Notes: generated from the sequence alone by a model not told the origin. DNA of 11,146 nt from CADEFQ01 sp035342635 (GCA_035342635.1 DAOQXO010000079.1:1-11146), one strand, 5' to 3'; counted from the stretch's first letter, positions 1 through 8,966 are shown. Translations and numbers: made by a program.

Positions 1-947
1 TCGAGGGTGATGCGCTGGGGCAGGCCCGCCTCGAAGCGGTCGAGGGCGGCGTCGATGCCCTGCTGCACCTCGAGGATGTTGTACCCCTCCTTCTGGTTGG
101 CCGTGACGAACACGGCGCGCCGGCCGTCGTAGCGCCCGACATGGCTGAAGGGCGCGGTAGTCCAGCTCACCGCGGCAATGTCGCGGATGCGCACGGCGTG
201 CCCGCCGCCCGCCGTGACCACCGTGTCGCGCACTTCATCGAGGGTCTCGTAGGCGCCCGAGGTCTTGAGGCTGAATCCGCGGGGGCCGATGTCGATCGTG
301 CCGGCCGGGATGTTGGCGTTCTCGCTCGCGATCGCCTGCGCGACCTGCGCCGGCGTGACGCCGATCTCGGCCATGCGCTTCAGGTCGAGTTGCACGCGCA
401 GTTCGCGCCGCGGGATCGCCCAGCTCTCCGCCGTGCGGATGCCGGTCACCGGTTTCAGCGTATCTTTCAGGTCGCGCGCGTAATCCTCGAGTTCGCGCCA
501 GGTCGCCTCCTCGGACACCAGCGCAAGCTGCACCGTGTTGACGAGCCCGGGGCTCAGCTTCCTGATCTCGATCTCCGCGATCTCCTGCGGCAGCGTCGGA
601 CGCAGCGCGTTCACTTCGCGCATCACCTCGTCGTAGGCTTCGTCGGGATCCACCCTGGCCTGGAACTCGATGGCGGTGAACGACACGCCGTCGGTGATCG
701 TCGTCTCGATCTTCTTCACGTCGTCGAGCTCGGCGAGCCGGTCCTCGATCGGCTTGGCGACCAGCCGCTCGAGGTCGCGCGGATCGGCGCCCGGGTAGAT
801 CGCGGTGACGAAGAAGCCCGGGATCTTGAAGTAGGGGTCCTCCTCGCGCGGCACATTGGCGAAGGCATACCAGCCGAGCGCGATCAGGCACAGGAAGGCG
901 ACCAGCGTGAACTGGTAGCGTCGGATCGGGAATTCGAGCGCGGTCAC
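1..947 (-). CDS. RND efflux pump inner-membrane subunit, N-terminal part (cut by window edge)
   Basis: Resistance-nodulation-division (AcrB/MexK-type, ACR_tran) transporter, which uses the proton gradient to export drugs or other small molecules through the partner adaptor and outer membrane channel. The GTG start at 947 forms a GTGA overlap with the adaptor stop, and 315 codons are open to the edge. The translation begins VTALEFPIRRYQFTLVAFLC, with transmembrane helix 1 at about residues 11-30, followed by the family signature PREEDPYFKIPGFFVTAIYPGADP and KPIEDRLAEL...GVSF of the porter domain, and later RIRDIAAV, typical of the PN2/PC region boundary. The PREEDP form resembles the MexK/VmeI-like branch rather than AcrB proper (inference from memory). 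The family is usually about 1,020-1,050 residues, so some 70% lies outside. The proton-relay residues of TM4 are not visible and the substrate cannot be told. Confidence 0.93.
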   Translation of the reverse strand, partial: MTALEFPIRRYQFTLVAFLCLIALGWYAFANVPREEDPYFKIPGFFVTAIYPGADPRDLERLVAKPIEDRLAELDDVKKIETTITDGVSFTAIEFQARVDPDEAYDEVMREVNALRPTLPQEIAEIEIRKLSPGLVNTVQLALVSEEATWRELEDYARDLKDTLKPVTGIRTAESWAIPRRELRVQLDLKRMAEIGVTPAQVAQAIASENANIPAGTIDIGPRGFSLKTSGAYETLDEVRDTVVTAGGGHAVRIRDIAAVSWTTAPFSHVGRYDGRRAVFVTANQKEGYNILEVQQGIDAALDRFEAGLPQRITL

Positions 948-2035
948 GACTCGGCCGCGCGCCCCGGCAGCGCGATGGCGCCGATGGTCTCCGCGGCATC
1001 GCCGACGACGCGGATCTGCTCGCCGTCGGCCAGATAGAGCGCGCCGTCCGTCACCACGGTCTCGCCGCTCGCGACGCCGGCGCTCAGTGCGACGCCGTCG
1101 TGGGTGATGAACGCCACGGTGACCGCGCGGCGCTCGGCGCGCCCCTCGCGCAGCACGTAGACGCTGGCGCGCTCGCCGTCGCCCTCGACGATCGCCGCGA
1201 TCGGCACATAGGTCAGATTCGTCGCGCCGGGCGCGGCGGGGTGGATCGTCAGCTTGGCGACGAGCCCGCTCGCGAGCTGCGGCGCGTCCTCCCCGAAGCG
1301 CACCTCGATCGGGAAGAGACCGCTGCCCGTCTCGGCAGCGCCCGAAATCTCGGTGACCGTGCCGCTGAATCGTCGCCCGGGATACGCGTCGAGCCGGATA
1401 TCGGCGGTGTCACCGAGGCGCAACTGCACGATTTCGCGATCGGCGAGCGCAGCGCGCACCACGTGGCCGCGCTCGGCGCCGCTCACCATCAGCACCGGCG
1501 CGCCGGCGCCCACGATCTCGCGCTCCTGCACGTACTTCCTCAGCACGACGCCGTCATGCGGGGCGGTGATGACCGCGTGTCCGCGGTCGAAGCGCGCGCC
1601 GGTGGCCTGCGCCTGCGCGATCGAGGCCTGCGTGCGCAGGTCCTGCAGCTGCTCGAGCGTGATCACCTGGTCGGCATACAGCCGCTCTCCGCGCGCGAGG
1701 TCGCGCTGCGCCTTGGCGGCGAGCTGCGCGACCTGCTCGAGCTGCGCGTCGATTTCGGTGAGCTCGAGCTCCGCGAGCAGCTGACCGCGCGCGATGCGCT
1801 CACCCTCGGTGACGGCGATGCGTCGCACGATGCCGCCGATCTTGAACGACAGGCGCATTTCGTCCTTGGCCGCCACGATCCCGTTGGTCGCGAAGGGCGC
1901 GACGGCGGGGCCGGCATGCGCGACGGCCACGCGCACCGGCGTGGCCGGGGGCTGCGGGGACGGCGCGCTGTCGCTGCACGCCGCGAGCGCGAGGGCGAGC
2001 AGCAGCAACCAGCCGGGTCGGACCTGTCGCGTCAT
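944..2035 (-). CDS. Periplasmic adaptor (membrane fusion) lipoprotein of the RND efflux system
   Basis: HlyD/AcrA-type adaptor that bridges the RND pump and the outer membrane channel. It is 363 residues, a normal length. The N-terminus has a basic start, a leucine/alanine-rich stretch and a lipobox LAAC with Cys20, so it should be a lipid-anchored lipoprotein. Seen in order: first half of the barrel-sandwich (lipoyl-like) domain at about 60-90 (KIGGIVRRIAVTEGERIARG), a coiled-coil hairpin at about 94-150 rich in Ala, Gln and Leu, the second lipoyl half at about 153-185 (AVITAPHDGVVLRKYVQERE), then a beta-barrel and membrane-proximal region to the C-terminus. The ATG overlaps the stop of the channel gene by 4 bp (ATGA), and its own stop overlaps the pump start by 4 bp, so translation is probably coupled and the stoichiometry controlled from one message. 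Confidence 0.95.
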   Translation of the reverse strand: MTRQVRPGWLLLLALALAACSDSAPSPQPPATPVRVAVAHAGPAVAPFATNGIVAAKDEMRLSFKIGGIVRRIAVTEGERIARGQLLAELELTEIDAQLEQVAQLAAKAQRDLARGERLYADQVITLEQLQDLRTQASIAQAQATGARFDRGHAVITAPHDGVVLRKYVQEREIVGAGAPVLMVSGAERGHVVRAALADREIVQLRLGDTADIRLDAYPGRRFSGTVTEISGAAETGSGLFPIEVRFGEDAPQLASGLVAKLTIHPAAPGATNLTYVPIAAIVEGDGERASVYVLREGRAERRAVTVAFITHDGVALSAGVASGETVVTDGALYLADGEQIRVVGDAAETIGAIALPGRAAES

Positions 2036-3426
2036 GGGGCGGAGCCTGTGGATGCCGGGTCGACCGGCAGCAATCCCGCCGCAGTCACGTAATCGAGTTC
2101 GGCCTGGCGCGCGAGCAGCGCGAAGCGGGTGAGATTGAGGTTCAATTCGGCGCCCGTCAGCGTGCTGCGTGCGTCGATGAACTCGACCTGGCTGATCACG
2201 CCTTCGTCGCGCTTGCGGCTTGCGATGCGAAAGCCCGCGCGCGCCGCCTCCGAGCGCGCTTCGGCGGTGGCGAGCGAATCCCCGGCGGTATGCAGCCGGT
2301 CGAGCGCCTGCTGCACCTCGAGCTGAATCTGCTGTGCCAGCTCGTCACGCTCGGTCGCCGTACGGCGCGCGTAGGCACGGGCGCTGCGCACGGCGGCACG
2401 GTTCGCACCGCCGTCGAACAGCTTCCAGGTGAGGCGCAGCGACGCCTGGCCGTAGTTGTAGCCGTGGCCGGTACCGTAGTCCTCACCCTGGATGCCGCCG
2501 TCGACGCCGATGCCGAGCGTGGGTTTCAGTTGTGCGCGTTCGACGCCGATCTGCGCCTCGGCGGCCTGCACGGCGCTTTCGGCCTGCGCGAGTTCCGGGC
2601 GACGTTCGAGCGCGGCCGCCGCCAGGGTCGCGAAGTCCGCGGCCGAGCGCGCCACGACCTCGTCGACTTCGGTGGCTTCGAGCGCCGTGTCGAGCGGGCG
2701 GTTCAGCAGGAAATTCAGGTAGCTGCGTGCCTGCTGCGCGAGGTTCTGCGCCTCGCGCAGCTGCTGCTGCACCTCGAGCAGTTCCGCGTGGGCGCGCAGC
2801 ACCTGGTCGCGCGTCACCTTGCCATTGCGGAACAGCGAATCGTTGACCCGCAGGTTCTCGTCGAGCAGCACGCGACTCGCCTCGACGATCGCCACGGTCT
2901 TCGTCGCCCGCAACCAGTCGAGGTAGCCGACCGTGATGTCGCGCTGCAGGCGCCGCGCCAGCGCGAGCTGTGCGTACTCGCTCGCTGCGAGCCGCGAGCG
3001 CTGCGCGCGCACGCTCGCCGGGATCGCCGGCGCATACAGCGGCTGCAGCAGCGTCAGGCGCGTGTCCTGCTCGCGCTCGCGCAGGAACGGAATCGTCTGG
3101 TCGGTGAGCATTGGGTCGAGCTGGGAGAGGGGCACCTGGAACTCGCGCCCGCCCTCGCTGCGCGTGTAGCGCGCATCGAGGCCGAGCGTGGGGAGGTAGC
3201 CGGCGCGCGCGCCATCGAGGGCGGCGATCGCGCGCTCGACGTCGAAGGCCTGGCTGCGCAGCGCGAGATTGGCGCGCAGGCCCTCGCGAACGTACTCATC
3301 GACGACCTCGGTGAGGCTGCGCGCGGCCACCGCGCCCGCGAAGGGCAGCGCGAGTGCGAGCAGGCACAGGGCGCATCCGGCGGCGCGGAGCCTGCGGCGT
3401 ACAGATGTTGCGGCTCTGGCTGGCAT
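2032..3426 (-). CDS. TolC-like outer membrane efflux channel
   Basis: Outer membrane factor forming the exit duct of the tripartite pump. From the ATG at 3426 the protein has 464 residues and starts MPARAATSVRRRLRAAG, an Arg-rich n-region followed by a hydrophobic core and a GAVAA cleavage region near residue 35, so a type I signal peptide. The two Cys in the core do not sit in a lipobox, so it is probably not lipidated, unlike OprM. The mature part shows the duplicated OEP architecture: long Ala/Gln/Glu-rich helices, GYLPTLGL near residue 76 and LKPTLGIGVDGG in the second repeat, with WKLFDGGANRAAV as the second-repeat barrel signature. The start is supported by GGGAGGAAG five bases upstream. 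The frame stays open further upstream to 4092 but that part is the shadow of tetR. It ends in a 4-bp overlap with the adaptor gene. Confidence 0.93.
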   Translation of the reverse strand: MPARAATSVRRRLRAAGCALCLLALALPFAGAVAARSLTEVVDEYVREGLRANLALRSQAFDVERAIAALDGARAGYLPTLGLDARYTRSEGGREFQVPLSQLDPMLTDQTIPFLREREQDTRLTLLQPLYAPAIPASVRAQRSRLAASEYAQLALARRLQRDITVGYLDWLRATKTVAIVEASRVLLDENLRVNDSLFRNGKVTRDQVLRAHAELLEVQQQLREAQNLAQQARSYLNFLLNRPLDTALEATEVDEVVARSAADFATLAAAALERRPELAQAESAVQAAEAQIGVERAQLKPTLGIGVDGGIQGEDYGTGHGYNYGQASLRLTWKLFDGGANRAAVRSARAYARRTATERDELAQQIQLEVQQALDRLHTAGDSLATAEARSEAARAGFRIASRKRDEGVISQVEFIDARSTLTGAELNLNLTRFALLARQAELDYVTAAGLLPVDPASTGSAP

Positions 3427-3431
3427 GACGA

Positions 3432-3440
3432 CTTCCTCCC
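3432..3440 (-). promoter_or_regulatory. Strong ribosome binding site of the TolC-like channel gene
   Basis: On the minus strand GGGAGGAAG lies 5 bases before the ATG at 3426 and inside the 17-bp gap after the tetR stop. It is the best Shine-Dalgarno match in this operon and decides the start of the channel gene against the much longer open frame. It also suggests the channel is translated independently of, and probably more strongly than, the regulator. Confidence 0.8.
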
Positions 3441-3443
3441 CGG

Positions 3444-4085
3444 CTAGCGCGGCGCGAGCGCCCGCGCGGCCATCTGCAAGGCGTGCTCGATCAGGTGCTC
3501 GACGTCGTAGCCGCGGTGCTCGATGACCGCCGCCTTGGTGGTGGCGAGCTGGATGATGCCGAGCGTGTAACTCCACAGCGAAAGCGCGACGAGGCCGGGC
3601 GGGCCGACGTCCGCGCGTATCGAGCCGTCGGCGATGCCGCGTTCGATGCAGGCGTCCATGATGCGATGGACACTGTCGCCGGTTTCGAGGCAGGCGCGCT
3701 CGTTCGCGGCACCGTCGGCCTGCTGCGGGGCGTGGCGCGCGAAGCGCGCGAGCGCGTCGTAACGCACGGGCTGCTCGCGGGAGTACTCGACGAAGGACGT
3801 GCCCATGGCACGGATCGCGGCGAGTCCCGTTGCGTGGCTGTGTGCCACTGCCTCGAAACGGACCCGCAGGTTCTCGAGCGCGCGCTGGCAGATCGCGAAC
3901 AGCAAGTCCGGCTTGTCCTTGAAATAGACGTAGAGCAGGGCGCGCGACAGGCGCGCCTTGCGCGCCACTTCGTCCATCGTCATGGCGTCGAGGCCGACGG
4001 TCGCGGCGACCGCCTCGGCCGCGTCGATGATGTCCGAGTGGCGGCGTTCCTTCTCCTCCTGGCGGCGTTCGGCAATGCGGCTCAT
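3444..4085 (-). CDS. TetR/AcrR-family transcriptional regulator of the efflux operon
   Basis: Dimeric ligand-responsive repressor, 213 residues, the usual family size. The N-terminal DNA-binding domain covers about residues 15-65: a helix ending in ATVGLDAMTMDEVARKARLS, the recognition helix SRALLYVYFKDKPDLL, and then the linker helix. This match to the TetR_N pattern (xTxxxIAxxAGvsxgtlYxYFxsKexL) is clear. The C-terminal part (about 80-213) is helical and divergent, as expected for a ligand pocket, and says nothing about the inducer. It is the first gene of the efflux operon, 17 bp before the channel gene, so it very likely autoregulates and represses the pump. A 15-bp palindrome 20 bp upstream of its start is the obvious operator candidate. 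The ATG at 4085 has only a weak ribosome binding site (AGAGAG, rather far away). Confidence 0.93.
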   Translation of the reverse strand: MSRIAERRQEEKERRHSDIIDAAEAVAATVGLDAMTMDEVARKARLSRALLYVYFKDKPDLLFAICQRALENLRVRFEAVAHSHATGLAAIRAMGTSFVEYSREQPVRYDALARFARHAPQQADGAANERACLETGDSVHRIMDACIERGIADGSIRADVGPPGLVALSLWSYTLGIIQLATTKAAVIEHRGYDVEHLIEHALQMAARALAPR

Positions 4086-4105
4086 GGCGCAAGGCTAGCT
4101 CTCTG

Positions 4106-4120
4106 TTGACAGAGTGTCAA
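4106..4120. promoter_or_regulatory. Perfect 15-bp palindrome, candidate TetR operator
   Basis: TTGACAGAGTGTCAA consists of two exact 6-bp arms (TTGACA / TGTCAA) around GAG. It lies 21-35 bp upstream of the tetR start codon, where TetR-family autoregulators normally bind. A second, overlapping dyad (CTCTG-TTGA-CAGAG, 4101-4114) shares its left half. The arms look like a -35 hexamer, but no good -10 follows at 16-18 bp on either strand, so an operator role is preferred. That TetR is the protein that binds here is inference. Confidence 0.6.
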
Positions 4121-4148
4121 AAATTACATGCTTGTCCACGGTGCACAA
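4121..4148 (-). promoter_or_regulatory. Possible promoter of the tetR-efflux operon
   Basis: On the minus strand TTGTGC (4148-4143) is followed after 16 bases by TAATTT (4126-4121); a slightly shifted hexamer TGTAAT (4128-4123) matches the -10 consensus at five of six but leaves a 14-base spacer. Transcription would start around 4114, inside the 15-bp palindrome, which would suit autorepression. The -35 match is poor, so this is a tentative call. Confidence 0.3.
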
Positions 4149-4160
4149 TCCCTATTGTGC
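4143..4160. repeat. Inverted repeat with 7-bp arms in the divergent control region
   Basis: GCACAAT-CCCT-ATTGTGC: exact 7-bp arms with a 4-base loop, in the middle of the region between the divergent tetR and receptor genes. Each arm contains TTGTGC reading outwards, and these two hexamers are the possible -35 elements of the two divergent promoters. It could be a regulator site or simply the result of symmetric promoters. No T-run follows, so it is not a typical terminator. Confidence 0.5.
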
Positions 4161-4182
4161 GGCAAATGCGAATCGTTATTAT
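4155..4182 (+). promoter_or_regulatory. Probable promoter of the TonB-dependent receptor gene
   Basis: TTGTGC (4155-4160), a 16-base spacer, then TATTAT (4177-4182), which matches the -10 consensus at five of six positions. Transcription would start near 4189, giving a leader of about 27 bases before the ATG at 4216. The -10 lies inside the Fur-like dyad, the usual geometry for iron repression. Confidence 0.5.
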
Positions 4183-4186
4183 TCGC
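4167..4186. promoter_or_regulatory. Candidate Fur box upstream of the receptor gene
   Basis: The 19-bp dyad GCGAATCGTTATTATTCGC (4168-4186) has exact 6-bp arms. By eye it matches 11 of 19 positions of the classical GATAATGATAATCATTATC, and TGCGAAT-C-GTTATTA (4167-4181) matches 10 of 14 of the 7-1-7 motif TGATAAT-N-ATTATCA. It is an AT-rich island in very GC-rich DNA and covers the proposed -10 of an iron-uptake-type receptor gene. Fur repression when iron is plentiful is the natural reading; the binding itself is inference. Confidence 0.68.
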
Positions 4187-4215
4187 GTCCCCCATCTCCA
4201 ACGAAAGCAAGATTG

Positions 4216-6420
4216 ATGAGCACTCCTACGTTCGCGCGGCCCGCCTCTCTGTTGCTCGCGGTTGCCGCAGCGCCGCTCGCGGCTCAGACCGTCGACCTCG
4301 AGGTCGTCACGATCACCGCGACCCGCATCGAGACCCGCGTCGTCGATGTGCCGGCGACGGTCACCGTCAAGGGTCGCGAGGACATGGATCGCGAATTGGT
4401 GTTCGACCTGAAGGACCTCGTGCGCTACGAGCCCGGGGTGACGGTGAGCGATGACGGCGGGCGATTCGGCCTGTCCGACATCACCATCCGCGGCATCGGC
4501 GGCAATCGCGTGCTGATGGAGGTCGACGGCGTACGCATGCCGGACGCGTTCTCGATCGGCAGTTATGCCGACGCGGGCCGCGACGTCGTCGATACCGATC
4601 TGCTGAAGCGCGTCGAGATCGTGCGCGGCTCGGTGTCGTCGCTCTACGGCTCCGACGCGATCGGCGGCGTGGTCGCCTTCACGACCAAGGATCCGGCGGA
4701 CCTGCTGTCTGCCGACAGGAACTACGGCTTCTCGACCAAGGCCGGCTACTCGGGCCGGAACGACTCGACCGTCGCCGGCGGGACGTTCGCGGCGCGCGCG
4801 GGGGCCTTCTCGGGACTGCTCGCCTACACGCGCCGCGATGGCCACGAAACGGAAAACTCCGGCGATATCGGCGGAGTCGGCACGATGCGCACCGAGCCGG
4901 TGCCGCAGGATCGCTACAGCGACAGCGTGCTCGCCAAGCTGGTCTTCGATGCGACCGACACGCAGCGCCTGCGCCTCACCTGGGAGGGCAGCCGCATCGA
5001 TACCTTTACTGACGTGCTGACCGCGGTATCGGCGACGCCGCCGGTGGCGGGCGGCACACAGACCACGGGGCTCGTCGGCAGCGACGAGCAGCAGCGTTCG
5101 CGCATCACTTTCGACCATGCCTTCCCGCTCGGTGAGTGGCGCGTATACCGGCAGGAGAGCGAGACCTCGCAGGAGACACTCGAGAGCCGCAACGCCGCGA
5201 CCCTTGCGGGCGTGATCACGCCGCAGACGCGCTGGCGCCTGTTCGACTTCGAACAGGAGGAAGTCGGGGCCGAAGTGACACTGTTCAGCCGTTTCGAGGC
5301 GCTCGGCGCCGCGCACACGCTCGCCTACGGCGCCGAATACATCGAGACCGACACCGTGCAGCTGAGGACGGGCCTGCAGACCAACCTGCTGACCGGCGTC
5401 ACGAGCCCGGCGATCCTGCCGGACGTCTTCCCGGTGCGCGATTTTCCGCTGACGAAGACCCGCCGCGCGTCCATCTTCGTGCAGGACGAGATCAGCCTGG
5501 GTGCCTGGACGATCACTCCCGGCGTGCGCTACGACGATTACGCACTGCGCCCGACGGTCGACGCGATCTTCGCGGCGGACAACCCGGGCTTCGTGGCCGC
5601 GGACATCGACGAAACGAACGTCTCGCCCAAGCTCGGCGTGATGTACCGCATCACGGAGTACTCGACGGGCTACTTCAACTATGCGGCGGGCTTTCGCACC
5701 CCGCCCTACGACGATGCGAACTTCGGCTTCGAGAACCTCGCGTTCGGCTACACCGCCATCGCGAATCCGGATCTGAAGTCCGAGACCAGCGACAGCTTCG
5801 AGCTGGGCTGGCGCCTCGCACGTCCCGACGGCCACTACCTCGCGCTCTCCGCGTACTACAACCTGTACGACGATTTCATCGAGTCGCTGGTCGGCAGCCT
5901 CGATCCGGCGCGCGGCCTGATCGTGTTCCAGTCGCAGAACCTCAATGAGGTGCGCATCCGCGGCGTCGAAGTGGCCGCCGGCATGCCGCTGGAGGGTCAG
6001 TCCGACTCGCTGCGCGGACTGTCGGTGCGGCTCGCGGCGTCGTATGCGCGCGGTGAGAACCGTACCGACGACACGCCCCTCAACTCGATCGATCCGCCGA
6101 AGGCCGTGATCGGCTTCGCCTGGCGGGCACCGTCGCAGCGCTGGGGCGCCGAGCTCGTCACGACCTTCGCCGACAGTCCGCGGCGTGTCGACGACAGCCT
6201 CGGCGAGCCGTTCGTCCCGCCCTCCTATACGAAAGTTGACCTGCTGGCGGACATCGCCATCACGCCGCAATTGCGCCTCAACGCCGGGTTGTTCAATCTG
6301 ACCGACGAGAAATACTGGGAATGGGCGGACGTCTCCGGTCGCTTGGCCAGCAACCGCTGGTTGGATCGTTATACGCGCCCGGGTCGGACAGCGGGCGCAA
6401 CGATACGGTACGAATGGTAG
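4216..6420 (+). CDS. TonB-dependent outer membrane receptor, heme/hemoglobin/transferrin type
   Basis: Outer membrane gated beta-barrel that imports an iron source using TonB-ExbBD energy. From the ATG at 4216 it has 734 residues, with a short signal peptide (hydrophobic 10-23, cleavage around LAA/Q), a TonB-box-like stretch EVVTITATR at 29-37, and a plug with DLVRYEPGVTVS, ITIRGIGGNRVLMEVDGVRMPD and EIVRGSVSSLYGSDAIGGVVAF, characteristic of the TonB hemoglobin/transferrin/lactoferrin receptor family. The barrel carries the FRAP/NPNL-like pair FRTP (493-496) and NPDL (517-520). The 20 residues between them contain no His, whereas classical heme receptors such as HemR and HmuR have a conserved one there. 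The C-terminus YEW ends in an aromatic residue, as expected for barrel assembly. The frame is open from GTG 4114, but that start would precede the probable promoter. The ribosome site is weak (GAAAG). Confidence 0.9.
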   Translation: MSTPTFARPASLLLAVAAAPLAAQTVDLEVVTITATRIETRVVDVPATVTVKGREDMDRELVFDLKDLVRYEPGVTVSDDGGRFGLSDITIRGIGGNRVLMEVDGVRMPDAFSIGSYADAGRDVVDTDLLKRVEIVRGSVSSLYGSDAIGGVVAFTTKDPADLLSADRNYGFSTKAGYSGRNDSTVAGGTFAARAGAFSGLLAYTRRDGHETENSGDIGGVGTMRTEPVPQDRYSDSVLAKLVFDATDTQRLRLTWEGSRIDTFTDVLTAVSATPPVAGGTQTTGLVGSDEQQRSRITFDHAFPLGEWRVYRQESETSQETLESRNAATLAGVITPQTRWRLFDFEQEEVGAEVTLFSRFEALGAAHTLAYGAEYIETDTVQLRTGLQTNLLTGVTSPAILPDVFPVRDFPLTKTRRASIFVQDEISLGAWTITPGVRYDDYALRPTVDAIFAADNPGFVAADIDETNVSPKLGVMYRITEYSTGYFNYAAGFRTPPYDDANFGFENLAFGYTAIANPDLKSETSDSFELGWRLARPDGHYLALSAYYNLYDDFIESLVGSLDPARGLIVFQSQNLNEVRIRGVEVAAGMPLEGQSDSLRGLSVRLAASYARGENRTDDTPLNSIDPPKAVIGFAWRAPSQRWGAELVTTFADSPRRVDDSLGEPFVPPSYTKVDLLADIAITPQLRLNAGLFNLTDEKYWEWADVSGRLASNRWLDRYTRPGRTAGATIRYEW

Positions 6421-6477
6421 GCTATTGAATCTTTCATGCAGCAATATGGCTAGATGGAAGTGCTTGCCGGCCGCAAT

Positions 6478-6492
6478 TGCGAACCATTCGCG
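6478..6492. promoter_or_regulatory. Fur-box-like dyad upstream of feoA
   Basis: TGCGAACCATTCGCG contains an exact 5-bp inverted repeat GCGAA-CCA-TTCGC (6479-6491). It matches the 7-1-7 Fur motif at only 8 of 14 positions, but shares the TGCGAA half with the stronger box at 4167. It lies about 20 bp before the feoA start, in the 92-bp gap after the receptor gene. I see no convincing -35/-10 pair there, so the feo genes may have their own iron-controlled promoter or may be read from the receptor promoter. Confidence 0.4.
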
Positions 6493-6512
6493 CTCGCAGG
6501 ATACTGCCGGGT

Positions 6513-6803
6513 ATGACTGAATCTCCCGGCGGGCCGGTACCCATGTCCACGCTGATGCGCGGTGCGCGGGCGACCGTGCATCGCGTACTCGATGACACGC
6601 TGTCCGTCGGCGATGCGCTGCATTCCACCGTCGGCCAGCGGCTCGTCGAACTCGGCTTCGTGCAGGGCGCGGAAGTCGAGGTCGTCGAGTCGATGTGGCC
6701 GTTCGGTGATCCGCTCGCCGTGCGGGTGCGCGGATCGACTTTCGCATTGCGGCGCGGCGAGGCCGCCGCAGTAATGGTTGTGCCGGCCAACGGCGCAGGC
6801 TGA
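6513..6803 (+). CDS. feoA: FeoA, small cytosolic protein of the ferrous iron uptake system
   Basis: SH3-like FeoA protein, which binds to and is needed for activity of the FeoB Fe(II) permease. Typical features are GQRLVELGFVQGAEVEVVE in the first half and PFGDPLAVRVRGSTFALRRGEAAAVMV in the second, corresponding to the E. coli pattern LxxLGMLPGxxFxVxxxAPLGDPIxIxxxxxxLxLRK. From ATG 6513 it has 96 residues, with AGGA 11 bases upstream; the in-frame ATG at 6543 would give 86 residues, nearer to the family norm of 75-85 but with a poorer ribosome site. The start is therefore uncertain. The stop is one base before the feoB ATG. Confidence 0.9.
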   Translation: MTESPGGPVPMSTLMRGARATVHRVLDDTLSVGDALHSTVGQRLVELGFVQGAEVEVVESMWPFGDPLAVRVRGSTFALRRGEAAAVMVVPANGAG

Positions 6804-6804
6804 C

Positions 6805-8702
<1,898 letters not shown>

Positions 8703-8706
<4 letters not shown>

Positions 8707-8966
8707 ACGCGCTCGCCTTCGTCATAGTCGCAATCGCCGCGTGTTCGGTGCTGTGGCAGCTCGTGCCGGCGCGAGCACGCTATAAGGCGCTCCGCGCGCT
8801 GCAGGCTGCGCTGCCGCAGCGGGGATATGCGGCCCGCATCGGGCACGGCATCATCGCACCACTCGTGCGCCGGGCCGCGAAGGGTCTCGGGGGTGGTTGT
8901 GGTGGCTGCCCCGCCAATTCCGCCAACGCCGCCTCCCAGGCGCGCCATGCACGTCCACCGCACTGA
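8703..8966 (+). CDS. Small FeoB-associated membrane protein with a CGGC motif
   Basis: An 87-residue protein starting at an ATG inside the feoB stop (4-bp overlap). Residues 3-21 form one hydrophobic segment (ALAFVIVAIAACSVLWQLV), then comes an Arg-rich, probably cytosolic amphipathic region, then GLGGGCGGCP with a C-x-x-C pair at Cys66 and Cys69, and a His-containing tail (His82, His87). This architecture resembles the FeoB-associated Cys-rich membrane proteins and DUF6587-type proteins found after feoB in other bacteria. No FeoC-like winged helix is present in the window, so it may take the place of FeoC, or form a metal or redox site next to the FeoB pore. That role is inference; the family assignment is from pattern memory. 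Its last 20 bp overlap the dmeF start. Confidence 0.8.

Noticed and set aside
2290..3447. 385-codon plus-strand open frame opposite the TolC-like channel gene
   Set aside because: Low-complexity Arg/Ala/Glu-rich translation without motifs; the minus strand carries a convincing outer membrane channel. The same applies to the plus-strand frames at 141-1037 and 1100-2092.
2032..4092. Upstream extension of the channel gene to a 686-residue protein
   Set aside because: The first 222 residues are an out-of-frame reading of tetR (Arg/Gly/Pro-rich). The signal peptide and the strong ribosome site place the start at 3426.
4106..4111. Consensus -35 hexamer TTGACA as part of a receptor promoter
   Set aside because: No acceptable -10 follows at 15-19 bp, and it is one exact arm of a palindrome, which fits an operator better.
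4114..4215. GTG start at 4114 for the receptor, adding 34 residues
   Set aside because: It would put coding sequence over the probable promoter and the Fur-like dyad, and would bury the signal peptide behind a polar segment.
6418..6452. Possible stem between TAGGCTATTG and CAATATGGCTA just after the receptor stop, as a terminator
   Set aside because: The stem has a mismatch and a bulge, a 14-base loop and no following T-run, so I do not call a terminator.
8827..8946. 40-residue N-terminal extension of the DmeF-like protein
   Set aside because: It is a shadow of the small Cys-motif gene; DmeF proteins begin close to the His-rich segment, and AGG is well placed before the ATG at 8947.
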